From DATAYA01 sp963754235 (GTDB lineage Bacteria; Pseudomonadota; Alphaproteobacteria; Acetobacterales; Acetobacteraceae), in NCBI GenBank assembly GCA_963754235.1, contig CAVWFK010000018.1:124001-188000 (forward strand): a stretch of DNA of 64,000 nucleotides, read 5' to 3'. The position numbers and the translations under genes were made by a program. Under the pieces are notes generated by a model, which was not told the origin of the DNA, made no database searches, and saw only the letters and a list, made by a program, of their open reading frames with translations. Below are positions 45,220 through 53,557 of this stretch, one piece after another; within the stretch, counting starts at the first letter, position 1; each line of letters opens with the position of its first letter.

Positions 45220-46731
45220 ATGCCGATCCAGCCCCCCACCGCGCAGCAGGTGCAAGATATCGCGGAAGAGTACGGGATCGGGCTCACTCAGCAGGATGCG
45301 CAGTCCTTCGTCGGGCTGATGGGCGCCCTCACCGCTGCCTACGACCGGCTGGACGCCTTGCCCGAGCCGACCCTTGCGGTGAAGTATCCGCGCACGCCGG
45401 GGCAGCGGCCCGCGCCGGAGCAAAACCCCTTCAACGCCTGGACCTACCGCACCGACATCAAGGGCGCGCCGGGCGGCAGTCTCGCGGGCAAGCGCATTGC
45501 GGTGAAGGACAATGTCTGCCTGGCCGGCGTGCCGATGATGAACGGCTCGCGCGTGCTGGAAGGCTACGTGCCGGAGATTGACGCCACCGTCGTCACGCGG
45601 ATCCTCGACGAGGGCGGCACGATCATCGGAAAGACGACCTGCGAAGACCTGTGCTTCTCCGGCGGCAGCCACACGAGCAAGCCGCTGCCGGTGCGCAACC
45701 CGCGCAAGCCCACGCATTCCGCCGGCGGCTCGTCCAGCGGCAGCGCGGCGGTGCTTGCGGCGGGCGAAGCCGACATGGCGCTGGGCGGTGATCAGGGCGG
45801 GTCGGTCCGCATGCCGGCGGCATGGTGCGGCATCTATGGCCTCAAGCCCACGCACGGGCTGGTTCCCTACACGGGCGTGTTCCCGATCGAGTTGACGCTC
45901 GATCACTGCGGCCCGATGGCGAACAGCGTAAAGGATGTGGCGCTGCTGCTCTCCGCGATCGCCGGTCCGGACGGGCTCGATCCGCGGCAGGGCGGGGTGC
46001 GAACGGGCAACTACGTCCAGGGCGCCAGCAACGATCCGCGCGGCTTGAAAGTCGCGCTGGTGAAGGAGGGTTTCGCGCTGCCCGAGAGCGAGGAGGCGGT
46101 AGACCGCACCGTGCGCGATGCTGCCGTGGCACTCCGCGAGATGGGTGCCACGGTCGAGGAAGTCTCCGTGCCGATGCACCACACCGGATATGACATCTGG
46201 AGCGCGATCATCGTCGAAGGCTCGGCCGCGCTGATGATCAACGGCAACGGTTTTGGCACCAACTGGGACGGGTATTACGTCACCAGCCTTCTCGACGCCT
46301 ACGCGCGGGGCTGGCGTTCCCGCCCGAACGACATGGCCGAGACGGTCAAGATGGTGCTGTTCTTCGGCGAGTATGCGCGGCGCTACTACCACGGACGGTT
46401 CTACACCAAGGCGCAGAACCTGCGCCGGTCGCTGCGCGAGGCCTACGATTCGGTGCTGCGCTCCTACGACGTGATGGTGATGCCAACCATCCCCTTCCTG
46501 GCCACGCCGCTGCCCGCCCCGGACTGCTCGCGCGAGGACTACGTGACCTTCGCGCTGAATATGGTGACCAACACCGCCCCGTTCGACGCGAGCGGCCATC
46601 CGGCAATCAGCGTACCCTGCGGCGAGGTGGAGGGCCTGCCGGTCGGCATGATGATGATCGGACGCCGCTTCGACGAGGAGACGGTGCTGCGCGCCGCCGC
46701 GGGATACGAGCGCCTCCACGCGGCACAGTAG
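45220..46731 (+). CDS. Amidase, amidase-signature family, second paralogue
   Basis: This 503-residue enzyme is collinear with the amidase at 38964-40487. It has the catalytic Lys in RIAVKDNVCLAGVPMMNGSR, the cis-Ser in HSAGGSSSGSAAVLAAG and the nucleophile in GGDQGGSVRMPAAWCG. Differences are spread along the chain, which suggests different amide preferences rather than a recent copy. AAAGAGGAGG-type Shine-Dalgarno sequence precedes the ATG. Products would be ammonia and a carboxylic acid. Confidence 0.94.
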   Translation: MPIQPPTAQQVQDIAEEYGIGLTQQDAQSFVGLMGALTAAYDRLDALPEPTLAVKYPRTPGQRPAPEQNPFNAWTYRTDIKGAPGGSLAGKRIAVKDNVCLAGVPMMNGSRVLEGYVPEIDATVVTRILDEGGTIIGKTTCEDLCFSGGSHTSKPLPVRNPRKPTHSAGGSSSGSAAVLAAGEADMALGGDQGGSVRMPAAWCGIYGLKPTHGLVPYTGVFPIELTLDHCGPMANSVKDVALLLSAIAGPDGLDPRQGGVRTGNYVQGASNDPRGLKVALVKEGFALPESEEAVDRTVRDAAVALREMGATVEEVSVPMHHTGYDIWSAIIVEGSAALMINGNGFGTNWDGYYVTSLLDAYARGWRSRPNDMAETVKMVLFFGEYARRYYHGRFYTKAQNLRRSLREAYDSVLRSYDVMVMPTIPFLATPLPAPDCSREDYVTFALNMVTNTAPFDASGHPAISVPCGEVEGLPVGMMMIGRRFDEETVLRAAAGYERLHAAQ

Positions 46732-46759
46732 GCCACGCGGCTTTTGCGGGGAGGGAAGT

Positions 46760-49390
46760 GTGGACACCCCACGGCCGCAACCGGTGCGGTCCTACCAGGC
46801 CTGGATCGCCAACGAAACGCTCGAGGACTACTCGTTGCGCTACGCGGCCAGCGCCTTCCGCAAATGGTCGCCGTGGGTGATCGGCAACACCGCGCTCGGC
46901 GGCATCTCGTTTCTCGCGCTCGAAGCGATTGGTGGGGTGGTGACGCTGAGCTACGGCTTCGACAACGCGTTGCCGGCGATCGTCATCGTCTCGATCTTCT
47001 TGTTCGTCGTCAGCACGCCGATCGCCTATAGCGCCGCCCGCTACAATATCGACATGGATCTGCTGACCCGGGGTTGCGGCTTTGGCTATATCGGCTCGAC
47101 GATCACCTCCCTCACTTACGTCACCTTCACCGTCATATTCTTTGCCCTTGAAGGGGCGATTCTGGCCCAGGCACTGAACATCTGCGCCGGCATGCCGCTT
47201 GTGATCGGCTATGTCGTCTCTTCATTCGTCGTCGTCCCGATCACATTCATGGGGGTGACGATGATCAGCCGGCTGCAGCTGCTCACCCAGCCGCTATGGC
47301 TGATCATGCTAATCGCCCCGTTCGCGGTGATCCTGCTGAAGAACCCCGGGCTGATCCAAAGCTGGGCCGCGTTTCGTGCGCCGGCCGGCGGCACGCGCTT
47401 CAATGCCCTCGCGTTCGGGGCGGCGGTGAGCCTGCTTTTCTCCCTAGTCGTCCAGATTGGCGAGCAGGTGGACTATTTGCGCTTCCTGCCCGACCGGACG
47501 CGGGAGAACCGCTGGCATTGGTGGGCGGCCGTGCTGCTGGCGGGCCCGGGATGGATCCTGATCGGCGGGATAAAGATCCTGTTCGGCAGCTTTCTCGCCG
47601 TGCTCGTCGTGCATGCCGGATTGTCCGAGGCCACCGCATTGACGCCGATCCGCATGTACATGCAGGCCTACAGTTATATCGACCCAAACCCGAGCTTCGT
47701 GCTGGTCGCCGCCGGATTGTTCGTGGTCGTTTCGCAACTGAAGATCAATGTCACTAACGCCTATGCCGGCTCCCTCGCATGGTCGAACTTCTTCTCGCGC
47801 GTCACGCACTACCATCCGGGCCGGGTCGTGTGGCTGGTGTTCAACGTCCTGGTCTCGCTCATCCTGATGCTGCTCGGTATATTCGACACACTGGAACTCG
47901 TGCTCAGTGTCTACTCCAACGTCGCGATCGCCTGGATCGGTGCCATCTTCGCCGACCTCTCCGTGCTCAAGCCTCTGGGGGTGAGCCCGCGCGTTATCGA
48001 GTTCAAGCGCGCCCACCTCTACAACATCAATCCGGTGGGCTGCGGGGCCATGGCGCTTGCTTCGCTGATTTCCATCATCTCCTTCGCCGGCCTGTTCGGC
48101 CCGGTGCTCGAGGCGTATTCCGCGCCGCTCTCCTTCGGGATCGCCTTTATCTTTGCGATAGTGATCGGGTTTCTAACGCGCGGCCGCTACTATCTGGCAC
48201 GACCGAAAGTGCTATTTGGGGACGCGGGTGCCTCGACCGCACGCTGCGAGATGTGCGCCCACAGCTACGAGCGGAACGACATGACCTGGTGCAGCTTCTA
48301 CGAGCGGCCGATCTGCTCCCTCTGCTGCAGCCTTGAGGCGCATTGCCATGACGCCTGCAAGAAGCCCGTCGCCGATGCCGCGAATCTTACCAGGAACAGG
48401 CTCGGCCGCGCGCTGGTCGGCAAGGTGGCGCCCAGGATGGGAGAGCGGCTCGCGAAAGTGGGCGGCGTGCTGTTCGCCCTCGCGGTCGTCACCGCCGCCG
48501 TGTTCCTGCTGACGTACCGGATCGGCACGCTGGGCACCCAAGCGTTACCGGCCGGCACCGGCCTTCTGCTGACGCGCATCTACATTGCCATTCTGCCGCT
48601 GCTTGGCATCGGCGCCTGGTGGGTGGTGCTGGCCCATGAAAGCCGGGAGCTCGCCGAGCGCGACCTTGTGGCCTCAGTGGAGCAACTGCGCGATGCGCAA
48701 AAGGAGCTGGCGCAAAACGAACGCCTTGCCGCTATCGGGCAGCTCACCGCCACGGTGAGTCACGAGCTGCGCAATCCCCTTGGCACGCTGGTCTCCTCGC
48801 TCGAGGTGCTGCGGCGCCTGCCGGGTGGCATGCCCGCCGAGGCGCGCGCCGTCCTCGACCGCATCGAGAGGAACGTCTGGCGCAGCACCCGCATCATCGA
48901 GGACCTGCTGGAATTCTCGCGGGAGCGGGAAGTGGCGCTCAAACGGATCGCGATCGATGAATGGATCGCAGAGAACCTGCCCGAGCAACGAGGGCTGGAT
49001 GCCGTGGACGTAGTGCTCTCGCTTGCCTCAGGAGCCACCATCCGCGCCGATGGCGAGCGCCTCGAACAAGCATTCTCGAACATTGTGCAGAATGCGCTGC
49101 AGGCGATGGAGGCAAGGGGCGCATCCGGAAGGCGGGAGCTTAGGGTAACGACGAAGCTCGCCGACGGTGATCTTGTGCTCTCCGTTGCCGACAACGGGAA
49201 CGGCATGCCGCCCGAGGTGCAGCGGCGCGTGTTCGAGCCGCTGTTTAGTACAAAGGCATTTGGCGTCGGGCTCGGTATGGCTCTAGTCAAGCGGGTCGTC
49301 GAGCAGCTGCAGGGCAGCATCGCCGTCGAGAGTCAGGTTGGCCGGGGCACCGAAGTCATCTTGCGGTTCCCCGCCATGAGTCGTGACTGA
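46760..49390 (+). CDS. NCS1 transporter - Cys-rich - histidine kinase fusion
   Basis: One continuous 876-residue frame joins three parts. Residues about 30-480 are an NCS1-type (cytosine/allantoin/hydantoin permease) transporter with about 12 hydrophobic segments, including RYAASAFRKWSPWVIGNTAL and VSQLKINVTNAYAGSLAWSN, the conserved N..NAY..SL..SN-like motif. A Cys/His-rich segment follows (C496, C499, C511, C519, C522, C523, H528, C529, H530, C533), possibly a zinc or cluster site. After two more membrane segments comes a kinase with H668 in VSHELRNPLG and the ATP-binding boxes NIVQNALQAM, DNGNGMPPE and GVGLGMALVKRV. It starts at GTG with GGGGAGGG upstream. A ligand-sensing role, with or without transport, is inferred; the next gene is a hybrid kinase. 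Confidence 0.9.
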   Translation: MDTPRPQPVRSYQAWIANETLEDYSLRYAASAFRKWSPWVIGNTALGGISFLALEAIGGVVTLSYGFDNALPAIVIVSIFLFVVSTPIAYSAARYNIDMDLLTRGCGFGYIGSTITSLTYVTFTVIFFALEGAILAQALNICAGMPLVIGYVVSSFVVVPITFMGVTMISRLQLLTQPLWLIMLIAPFAVILLKNPGLIQSWAAFRAPAGGTRFNALAFGAAVSLLFSLVVQIGEQVDYLRFLPDRTRENRWHWWAAVLLAGPGWILIGGIKILFGSFLAVLVVHAGLSEATALTPIRMYMQAYSYIDPNPSFVLVAAGLFVVVSQLKINVTNAYAGSLAWSNFFSRVTHYHPGRVVWLVFNVLVSLILMLLGIFDTLELVLSVYSNVAIAWIGAIFADLSVLKPLGVSPRVIEFKRAHLYNINPVGCGAMALASLISIISFAGLFGPVLEAYSAPLSFGIAFIFAIVIGFLTRGRYYLARPKVLFGDAGASTARCEMCAHSYERNDMTWCSFYERPICSLCCSLEAHCHDACKKPVADAANLTRNRLGRALVGKVAPRMGERLAKVGGVLFALAVVTAAVFLLTYRIGTLGTQALPAGTGLLLTRIYIAILPLLGIGAWWVVLAHESRELAERDLVASVEQLRDAQKELAQNERLAAIGQLTATVSHELRNPLGTLVSSLEVLRRLPGGMPAEARAVLDRIERNVWRSTRIIEDLLEFSREREVALKRIAIDEWIAENLPEQRGLDAVDVVLSLASGATIRADGERLEQAFSNIVQNALQAMEARGASGRRELRVTTKLADGDLVLSVADNGNGMPPEVQRRVFEPLFSTKAFGVGLGMALVKRVVEQLQGSIAVESQVGRGTEVILRFPAMSRD

Positions 49391-49400
49391 AAGGGCCGGC

Positions 49401-51314
49401 ATGAGCGGCGCTTCCGGGGAACGGGGCCGGCAAGTCCTCCTCCTGGACGACGACCGGGATTTTGCGGACAGCTTGGCCGAGCTGCTGCGGCTCGAAGGAT
49501 ATCATGTGGTGGTCGCCTATCACCAGGATGACGCGCTGGCAAAGATTACCGAGGAACCCCCCGCGGTCGTGCTGATCGATCTTCGCCTGGATACCGCCAG
49601 CGGCATTTCCGTGGTGCAGAGGCTGCACGCCGAGCGGCCGGACATCCTCACGGTGATCATAACGGCCTACGCGTCGATCGAGACCAGCATCGAGGCCATG
49701 CAAGCGGGAGCCTACGATTATCTGCGCAAGCCCGTGCACACGAGCGAGCTTCTGTCCACGCTCGAGCGCTGCTTCGAGCGCCGGCGTCTGGCGGCGGAGC
49801 GCGAGGCGGCATTGGTGCAGCTTGCTCGGAGCGAAGAACGCCTGCGCCGCCTAATCGAGCACTCGCCCTCGGCGATTGGCTTCGAGGACATCGAGGGGCG
49901 GATGTTGCTGTGGAACGAACGACTTCGCCAACTTTTCCCCACGAGCGGGTACGGGATAGGGATCACCACGGCCGCCGAGGATGCGACCGTTCGCGCCGGG
50001 GAGACGGTTGGCCGCGAGATCGAGCTGGGGCCCCCGCACGATTTACAGCGCGTGATGGTGACCCGTTTCCCTGTGTTCGGCGAAAGTGAGCAACCGATTG
50101 GGATTGGGACGATCGCGACGGATGTGACTGAGCGGCGGCGGACGGAAGAGCGGCTCAGGCAGGCGCAGCGGCTAGAGACGCTCGGGCGGCTCACCGGCGG
50201 TGTCGCGCACGACTTCAACAATCTGTTGGCCGTGGTACTTGGGAATCTGCGCCTGCTCGAGGAAGAACTCGCGGACCGGCCGGATCTGTTGGAGATGGTG
50301 AGGGAGGGCATCGAGGCGACACTCGATGGCAGCGAGCTTACGGGGCGGCTGCTTGCGATCGGGCAGAGCCAGGAACTGAAGCCCGAGGTGACGGATGTCA
50401 ACGAACTCCTGAGCGGCATGGTGCGCATGCTCCGCCGCGTCCTTGGAGAGAGCATCGAGATCGACCTCACCCTCGGGCCGCAATTGTGGAACATTCGGAT
50501 CGATCGCAGCAGGCTCGAGGGCTGCCTCCTCAACCTCGCCATTAACAGCCGGGATGCGATGATCGGGGGCGGGCGGCTGATTCTAGCGGCGCGCAACAAG
50601 GTGGTGGAAGATGCTGCGGCCGAACCCTGCGCATCAGGCGCGGCAACGACGAGCTATGTCGAGCTGACGGTCCGCGATACCGGGGTGGGGATGCCGCCCG
50701 AGATTCGAGAGCGTGCGCTGCAGCCGTTCTTCACGACCAAGCCAAGCGGCCAAGGCGGCGGGCTGGGGCTCAGCATCGTGCACGGGTTCGTCGCACAATC
50801 GGGCGGGCATCTCGAGATCGCGAGCGTCGTGGGCGAAGGCACGACGGTGACGCTCCGCTTTTTGCGCTGTGATGAGGAGACGGACCAGGCTGCCACGGTG
50901 GCGCCTGCGGAGCATGTGCCCACGGCGGAGGGCGAACACATCCTCGTGGTGGAAGATCAGCATTCGCTCCGACGATGGCTCTGCCGTCAACTCCGGCGCT
51001 TCGGCTATGAGGTGCACGAGGCGGCGGACGCGAAGGCAGCGCTGCGGGAGCTCGAAGGAGCGGACCGTATCGATCTCGTGCTGACGGACGTGGTGCTCCC
51101 AGGGGAGGGGGGTGGGCTCGCGGTATGCCGTGCGGCCCAGCAGAGGCGGCCCGCACTCGCCCTCGTGCTGATGACGGGGCATGCGGCGGGAATCCTGCAA
51201 GGGATCGAGGTTGATCTCGCAGCGATCCCCGTTCTGCGGAAGCCGATCGAGCCGGAGGTGCTTTCGCGCACGTTGCGCGCCGCTCTCAATCAGGGGGGCG
51301 GAGCGAGAACATAG
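49401..51314 (+). CDS. Hybrid sensor histidine kinase: receiver-PAS-kinase-receiver
   Basis: The 637-residue soluble protein opens with a receiver (LLLDDDRDFADSL; phospho-acceptor Asp in VVLIDLRLDT, about residue 60). A PAS-like domain follows (about 145-250), then a kinase with the His in LTGGVAHDFNNLLAVV and ATP boxes NLAINSRDAM, DTGVGMPPE and GGGLGLSIVHGFV, and last a second receiver (ILVVEDQHSLRRWL; Asp in LVLTDVVLPGEG). The N-terminal receiver is well placed to take phosphate from the NCS1-fused kinase. ATG 49401 has AAGGG at good spacing; an in-frame GTG at 49383 overlaps the previous stop and is an alternative. Its 3' end overlaps the opposing regulator gene by 25 bases. Confidence 0.9.
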   Translation: MSGASGERGRQVLLLDDDRDFADSLAELLRLEGYHVVVAYHQDDALAKITEEPPAVVLIDLRLDTASGISVVQRLHAERPDILTVIITAYASIETSIEAMQAGAYDYLRKPVHTSELLSTLERCFERRRLAAEREAALVQLARSEERLRRLIEHSPSAIGFEDIEGRMLLWNERLRQLFPTSGYGIGITTAAEDATVRAGETVGREIELGPPHDLQRVMVTRFPVFGESEQPIGIGTIATDVTERRRTEERLRQAQRLETLGRLTGGVAHDFNNLLAVVLGNLRLLEEELADRPDLLEMVREGIEATLDGSELTGRLLAIGQSQELKPEVTDVNELLSGMVRMLRRVLGESIEIDLTLGPQLWNIRIDRSRLEGCLLNLAINSRDAMIGGGRLILAARNKVVEDAAAEPCASGAATTSYVELTVRDTGVGMPPEIRERALQPFFTTKPSGQGGGLGLSIVHGFVAQSGGHLEIASVVGEGTTVTLRFLRCDEETDQAATVAPAEHVPTAEGEHILVVEDQHSLRRWLCRQLRRFGYEVHEAADAKAALRELEGADRIDLVLTDVVLPGEGGGLAVCRAAQQRRPALALVLMTGHAAGILQGIEVDLAAIPVLRKPIEPEVLSRTLRAALNQGGGART

Positions 51315-52010
51315 CCGCGGCCGCGCACCGCCTTGAGCCAGGACCCGGCGCCGACCGTACCACCCATCTTCCGGCGAACCTTACTCACCAGCATGTCGAT
51401 GCTGCGGTCGTAGGGATTCCAGCGCCGGTTGGCGACGAGATCAACGAGTTGCTCGCGGGTGAGGACACGCCCGAGGCGCAGCGCAAGCGCCGCGAGCAGA
51501 GAAAATTCCTGGCTGGTCAGCGGGACGGCGTTATCTTCCGGAGAATAGAGAGTGCGCGCGGCCAAATCGAGGCGCCAGCTGCCGAGTTCGAGAGAAGACG
51601 CCGTTCGTTGCTCCAACACCGTTTCGTATGCCACGCGGCGCAGGACGACGCGGATCCGGGCAAGGAGTTCCTGCGGCTCGAACGGTTTGGTAACGTAATC
51701 GTCGGCCCCCAGCTCGAGGCCGATAACCTTGTCGGTGACGGCGGAGCGGCCGGTGAGGAGGATCATGGGGATGCGGTGCACTGCGCGGAGGTTGCGGGCG
51801 AGGGTGAAGCCGTCGTCGGTGCCGGGGAAGGCGAGGTCGAGAAGAACGAGAGCGATCGAACTCGTTCGCGACGGCGCGGTTCATCATCGTCCCGTCGTGG
51901 GCTATGATCGTGCAATAGCCCTCTCGACCAAGGAAGCGCGCGAGGAAACCGCAGAGTCGGCGGTCGTCGTCAACGACCAGGATTTTCGGCGACGTCCCCG
52001 ATTGCGCCAT
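51290..52010 (-). pseudogene. OmpR-family response regulator, interrupted by a +1 frameshift
   Basis: The upstream frame gives the receiver start (KILVVDDDRRLCGFLARFLG ... MMNRAVANEF) up to about 51855. The other frame continues with IALVLLDLAFPGTDDGFTLA, containing the phospho-acceptor Asp, then MILLTGRSAVTDKVIGLELG, ADDYVTKPFEPQELLARIRV and an OmpR-type DNA-binding domain (LTSQEFSLLAALALRLGRVL ... IDMLVSKVRRKMGG). One extra base within about 51850-51862 (GTTCGATCGC on the minus strand) explains the break. Restored length is about 239 residues, normal for OmpR. It could be the output of the two kinases just upstream on the other strand. An error and a real mutation cannot be separated here. 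Confidence 0.82.
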
Positions 52011-52151
52011 GGCCAGGGCGTACCCCGGTTCTTCGGACGGTCCGGCGAGAACAGATCGCCGGAGGGTACCGAATTGCTGGATCGGCACCTTACGCGACGG
52101 GGTATTTCTGCTCAAGCACGAACGGTGCGGCTAGGACGTGCGAGGCGCGTT

Positions 52152-52544
52152 TCACGGTCTTCCCAGCATGATCCCGAGCCACACCACGGCGAGGCAGAGG
52201 GCGACCGAGCCGACGATATAGAGGCCGCCGAGCAACGCCTCGCCGGAGCGGAACAAGATGAAGGTCTGCAGGCTGAACGAGGAGAACGTGGTGAAGCCTC
52301 CGCAGAACCCAACCAGCACGAAAACCTTGATCTCCTCGGGCGCCGACAGCCGTCCATCGGCGCCGGCGAGGGCGCCGAAATAGCCAATGATGAAGGAGCC
52401 GAGCACATTGATCAGCAGGGTGCCCCAGGGAAAGCGCGGGCCGGTCAGCCGCAGCATTGCCAAGCCCAAGCCGAAGCGGCTCACGCTGCCGATCGCGCCG
52501 CCGAATGCGGCCCAGAGGTAGGCGTTCAGTGTCGCAATGGGCAT
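52152..52544 (-). CDS. crcB: Fluoride-specific ion channel FluC/CrcB
   Basis: This 130-residue membrane protein has four hydrophobic segments and the family signatures FGGAIGSVSRFGLG, WGTLLINVLGSFIIGYFG and FCGGFTTFSSFSLQTF (the fluoride-pore Phe and TFSS region). Length is normal (about 125-130). It exports fluoride as an antiparallel dimer. No fluoride riboswitch was recognised in the 42 bases between it and fmdB, so it is probably read from the amidase-side operon. Confidence 0.95.
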   Translation of the reverse strand: MPIATLNAYLWAAFGGAIGSVSRFGLGLAMLRLTGPRFPWGTLLINVLGSFIIGYFGALAGADGRLSAPEEIKVFVLVGFCGGFTTFSSFSLQTFILFRSGEALLGGLYIVGSVALCLAVVWLGIMLGRP

Positions 52545-52586
52545 CTAGGGTCCGACAGCCAGCCGCGTCTTCATGAGACCTGGCAG

Positions 52587-52886
52587 TTAATGCCCGATCA
52601 TCCAGCGGCGGGAAAGAGCCTGCTGGCCGCCGCGGGTGGAGCAGAGGCGGCAGCCGCAATTCGCGAGATGCGACCGCGAGACCACCCGCGGCTCCGCGCT
52701 GCTTTTTTCCGATCTCGACAGAGCCTTGCGTAGCGACCCGTTCATGGTGTTGAGGCCGGGCACGGCAAGCTCGCGTTCGCTTGCCGCCCCGCAGGTCGGG
52801 CACGGGCAGGGCGCACTCGCCCTCTGCATCCCCGCCCACGTCTCGAAGGATCCGCAGTCGTCACAGGCATATTGGTAGAGCATCAT
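52587..52886 (-). CDS. fmdB: FmdB-family zinc-ribbon protein
   Basis: The 99-residue protein begins MLYQYACDDCGSFETW and has CPCPTCGAASERE, a zinc ribbon made of two CxxC pairs, followed by an Arg/Ser-rich tail with CGCRLC. FmdB is known as a putative regulator next to formamidase (fmdA) in Methylophilus, and the same neighbourhood is seen here. There are two adjacent ATGs (52886, 52883) after a CAGGAGA sequence. The molecular function of the family is still unclear. Confidence 0.88.
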   Translation of the reverse strand: MMLYQYACDDCGSFETWAGMQRASAPCPCPTCGAASERELAVPGLNTMNGSLRKALSRSEKSSAEPRVVSRSHLANCGCRLCSTRGGQQALSRRWMIGH

Positions 52887-52934
52887 GGCAGGCTTTTCTC
52901 CTGGGTGGGAGCGACCGGTTGCGGCTATCTGGGG

Positions 52935-53453
52935 TCAATGCAACGCGCCTGAGAGCAGGAGATAACCCGGAATCCATCCGGTGTAGACACCCTGGATCGC
53001 GCAAACGACGCCGGTGACTTTTGTGATGCTCCGCATACCAAGCGCAAGCAGCAGGAAGAAGAGGAACCACAAAATGCCCCAGGAAAGCCAACAGATCGCG
53101 AACCAGAAGTCCCAGACGGTGTGGGCAGTGATGAAGCCTTGCACGAACACCGGGATGGTGGTTATTGCGACGAAAAGACAGAACCAGCCGAGGCCACGGC
53201 CGTCAGCATTATTCCAGCGATTCCAGGCGACCCAGTAGTATGTGAAGGCGAAGAGCAGCGTGAGCGCCGCCCCCTTCACGGAGGCGAGATTGGCGCCAGG
53301 ACCAAAGGCCCAATAGAACGCGACCAAGAGTGCAATGGTACCGACGAAGATATCGATAACCGAGATCTCGTTATCGCCGATTTTGCCAAGGATCCATATG
53401 CCGTTCAGGCAGAGAACGGCGCCGACCCAGAACAGTGCAAAGCCGAGCAGCAT
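52935..53453 (-). CDS. AmiS/UreI-family urea/amide channel
   Basis: The 172-residue membrane protein has about six hydrophobic segments, as in AmiS and the Helicobacter urea channel UreI. Characteristic pieces are LLGFALFWVGAVLCLNGIWI, IGTIALLVAFYWAFG-like (here GTIALLVAFYWAFG), FAFTYYWVAWNRWNN and WDFWFAICWLSWGILWFLFF. The ATG at 53453 gives the usual start; the longer frame adds an unlikely Arg/Cys-rich leader. It probably lets formamide, urea or short amides pass the inner membrane by facilitated diffusion, feeding FmdA. Confidence 0.9.
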   Translation of the reverse strand: MLLGFALFWVGAVLCLNGIWILGKIGDNEISVIDIFVGTIALLVAFYWAFGPGANLASVKGAALTLLFAFTYYWVAWNRWNNADGRGLGWFCLFVAITTIPVFVQGFITAHTVWDFWFAICWLSWGILWFLFFLLLALGMRSITKVTGVVCAIQGVYTGWIPGYLLLSGALH

Positions 53454-53557
53454 GCGTTTTCTCCGTCGTTCGCACAGACGCCCGCACGCGGCACACGGGT
53501 GCGAGGGTCCGCCGTAACGAGCGAGGGGCGGCGCCGGCGCCGCCCCTCGCACTGCAC

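Noticed and set aside
52545..52586. Fluoride riboswitch ahead of crcB
   Set aside because: Only 42 bases separate crcB from fmdB, and the conserved riboswitch blocks were not seen.
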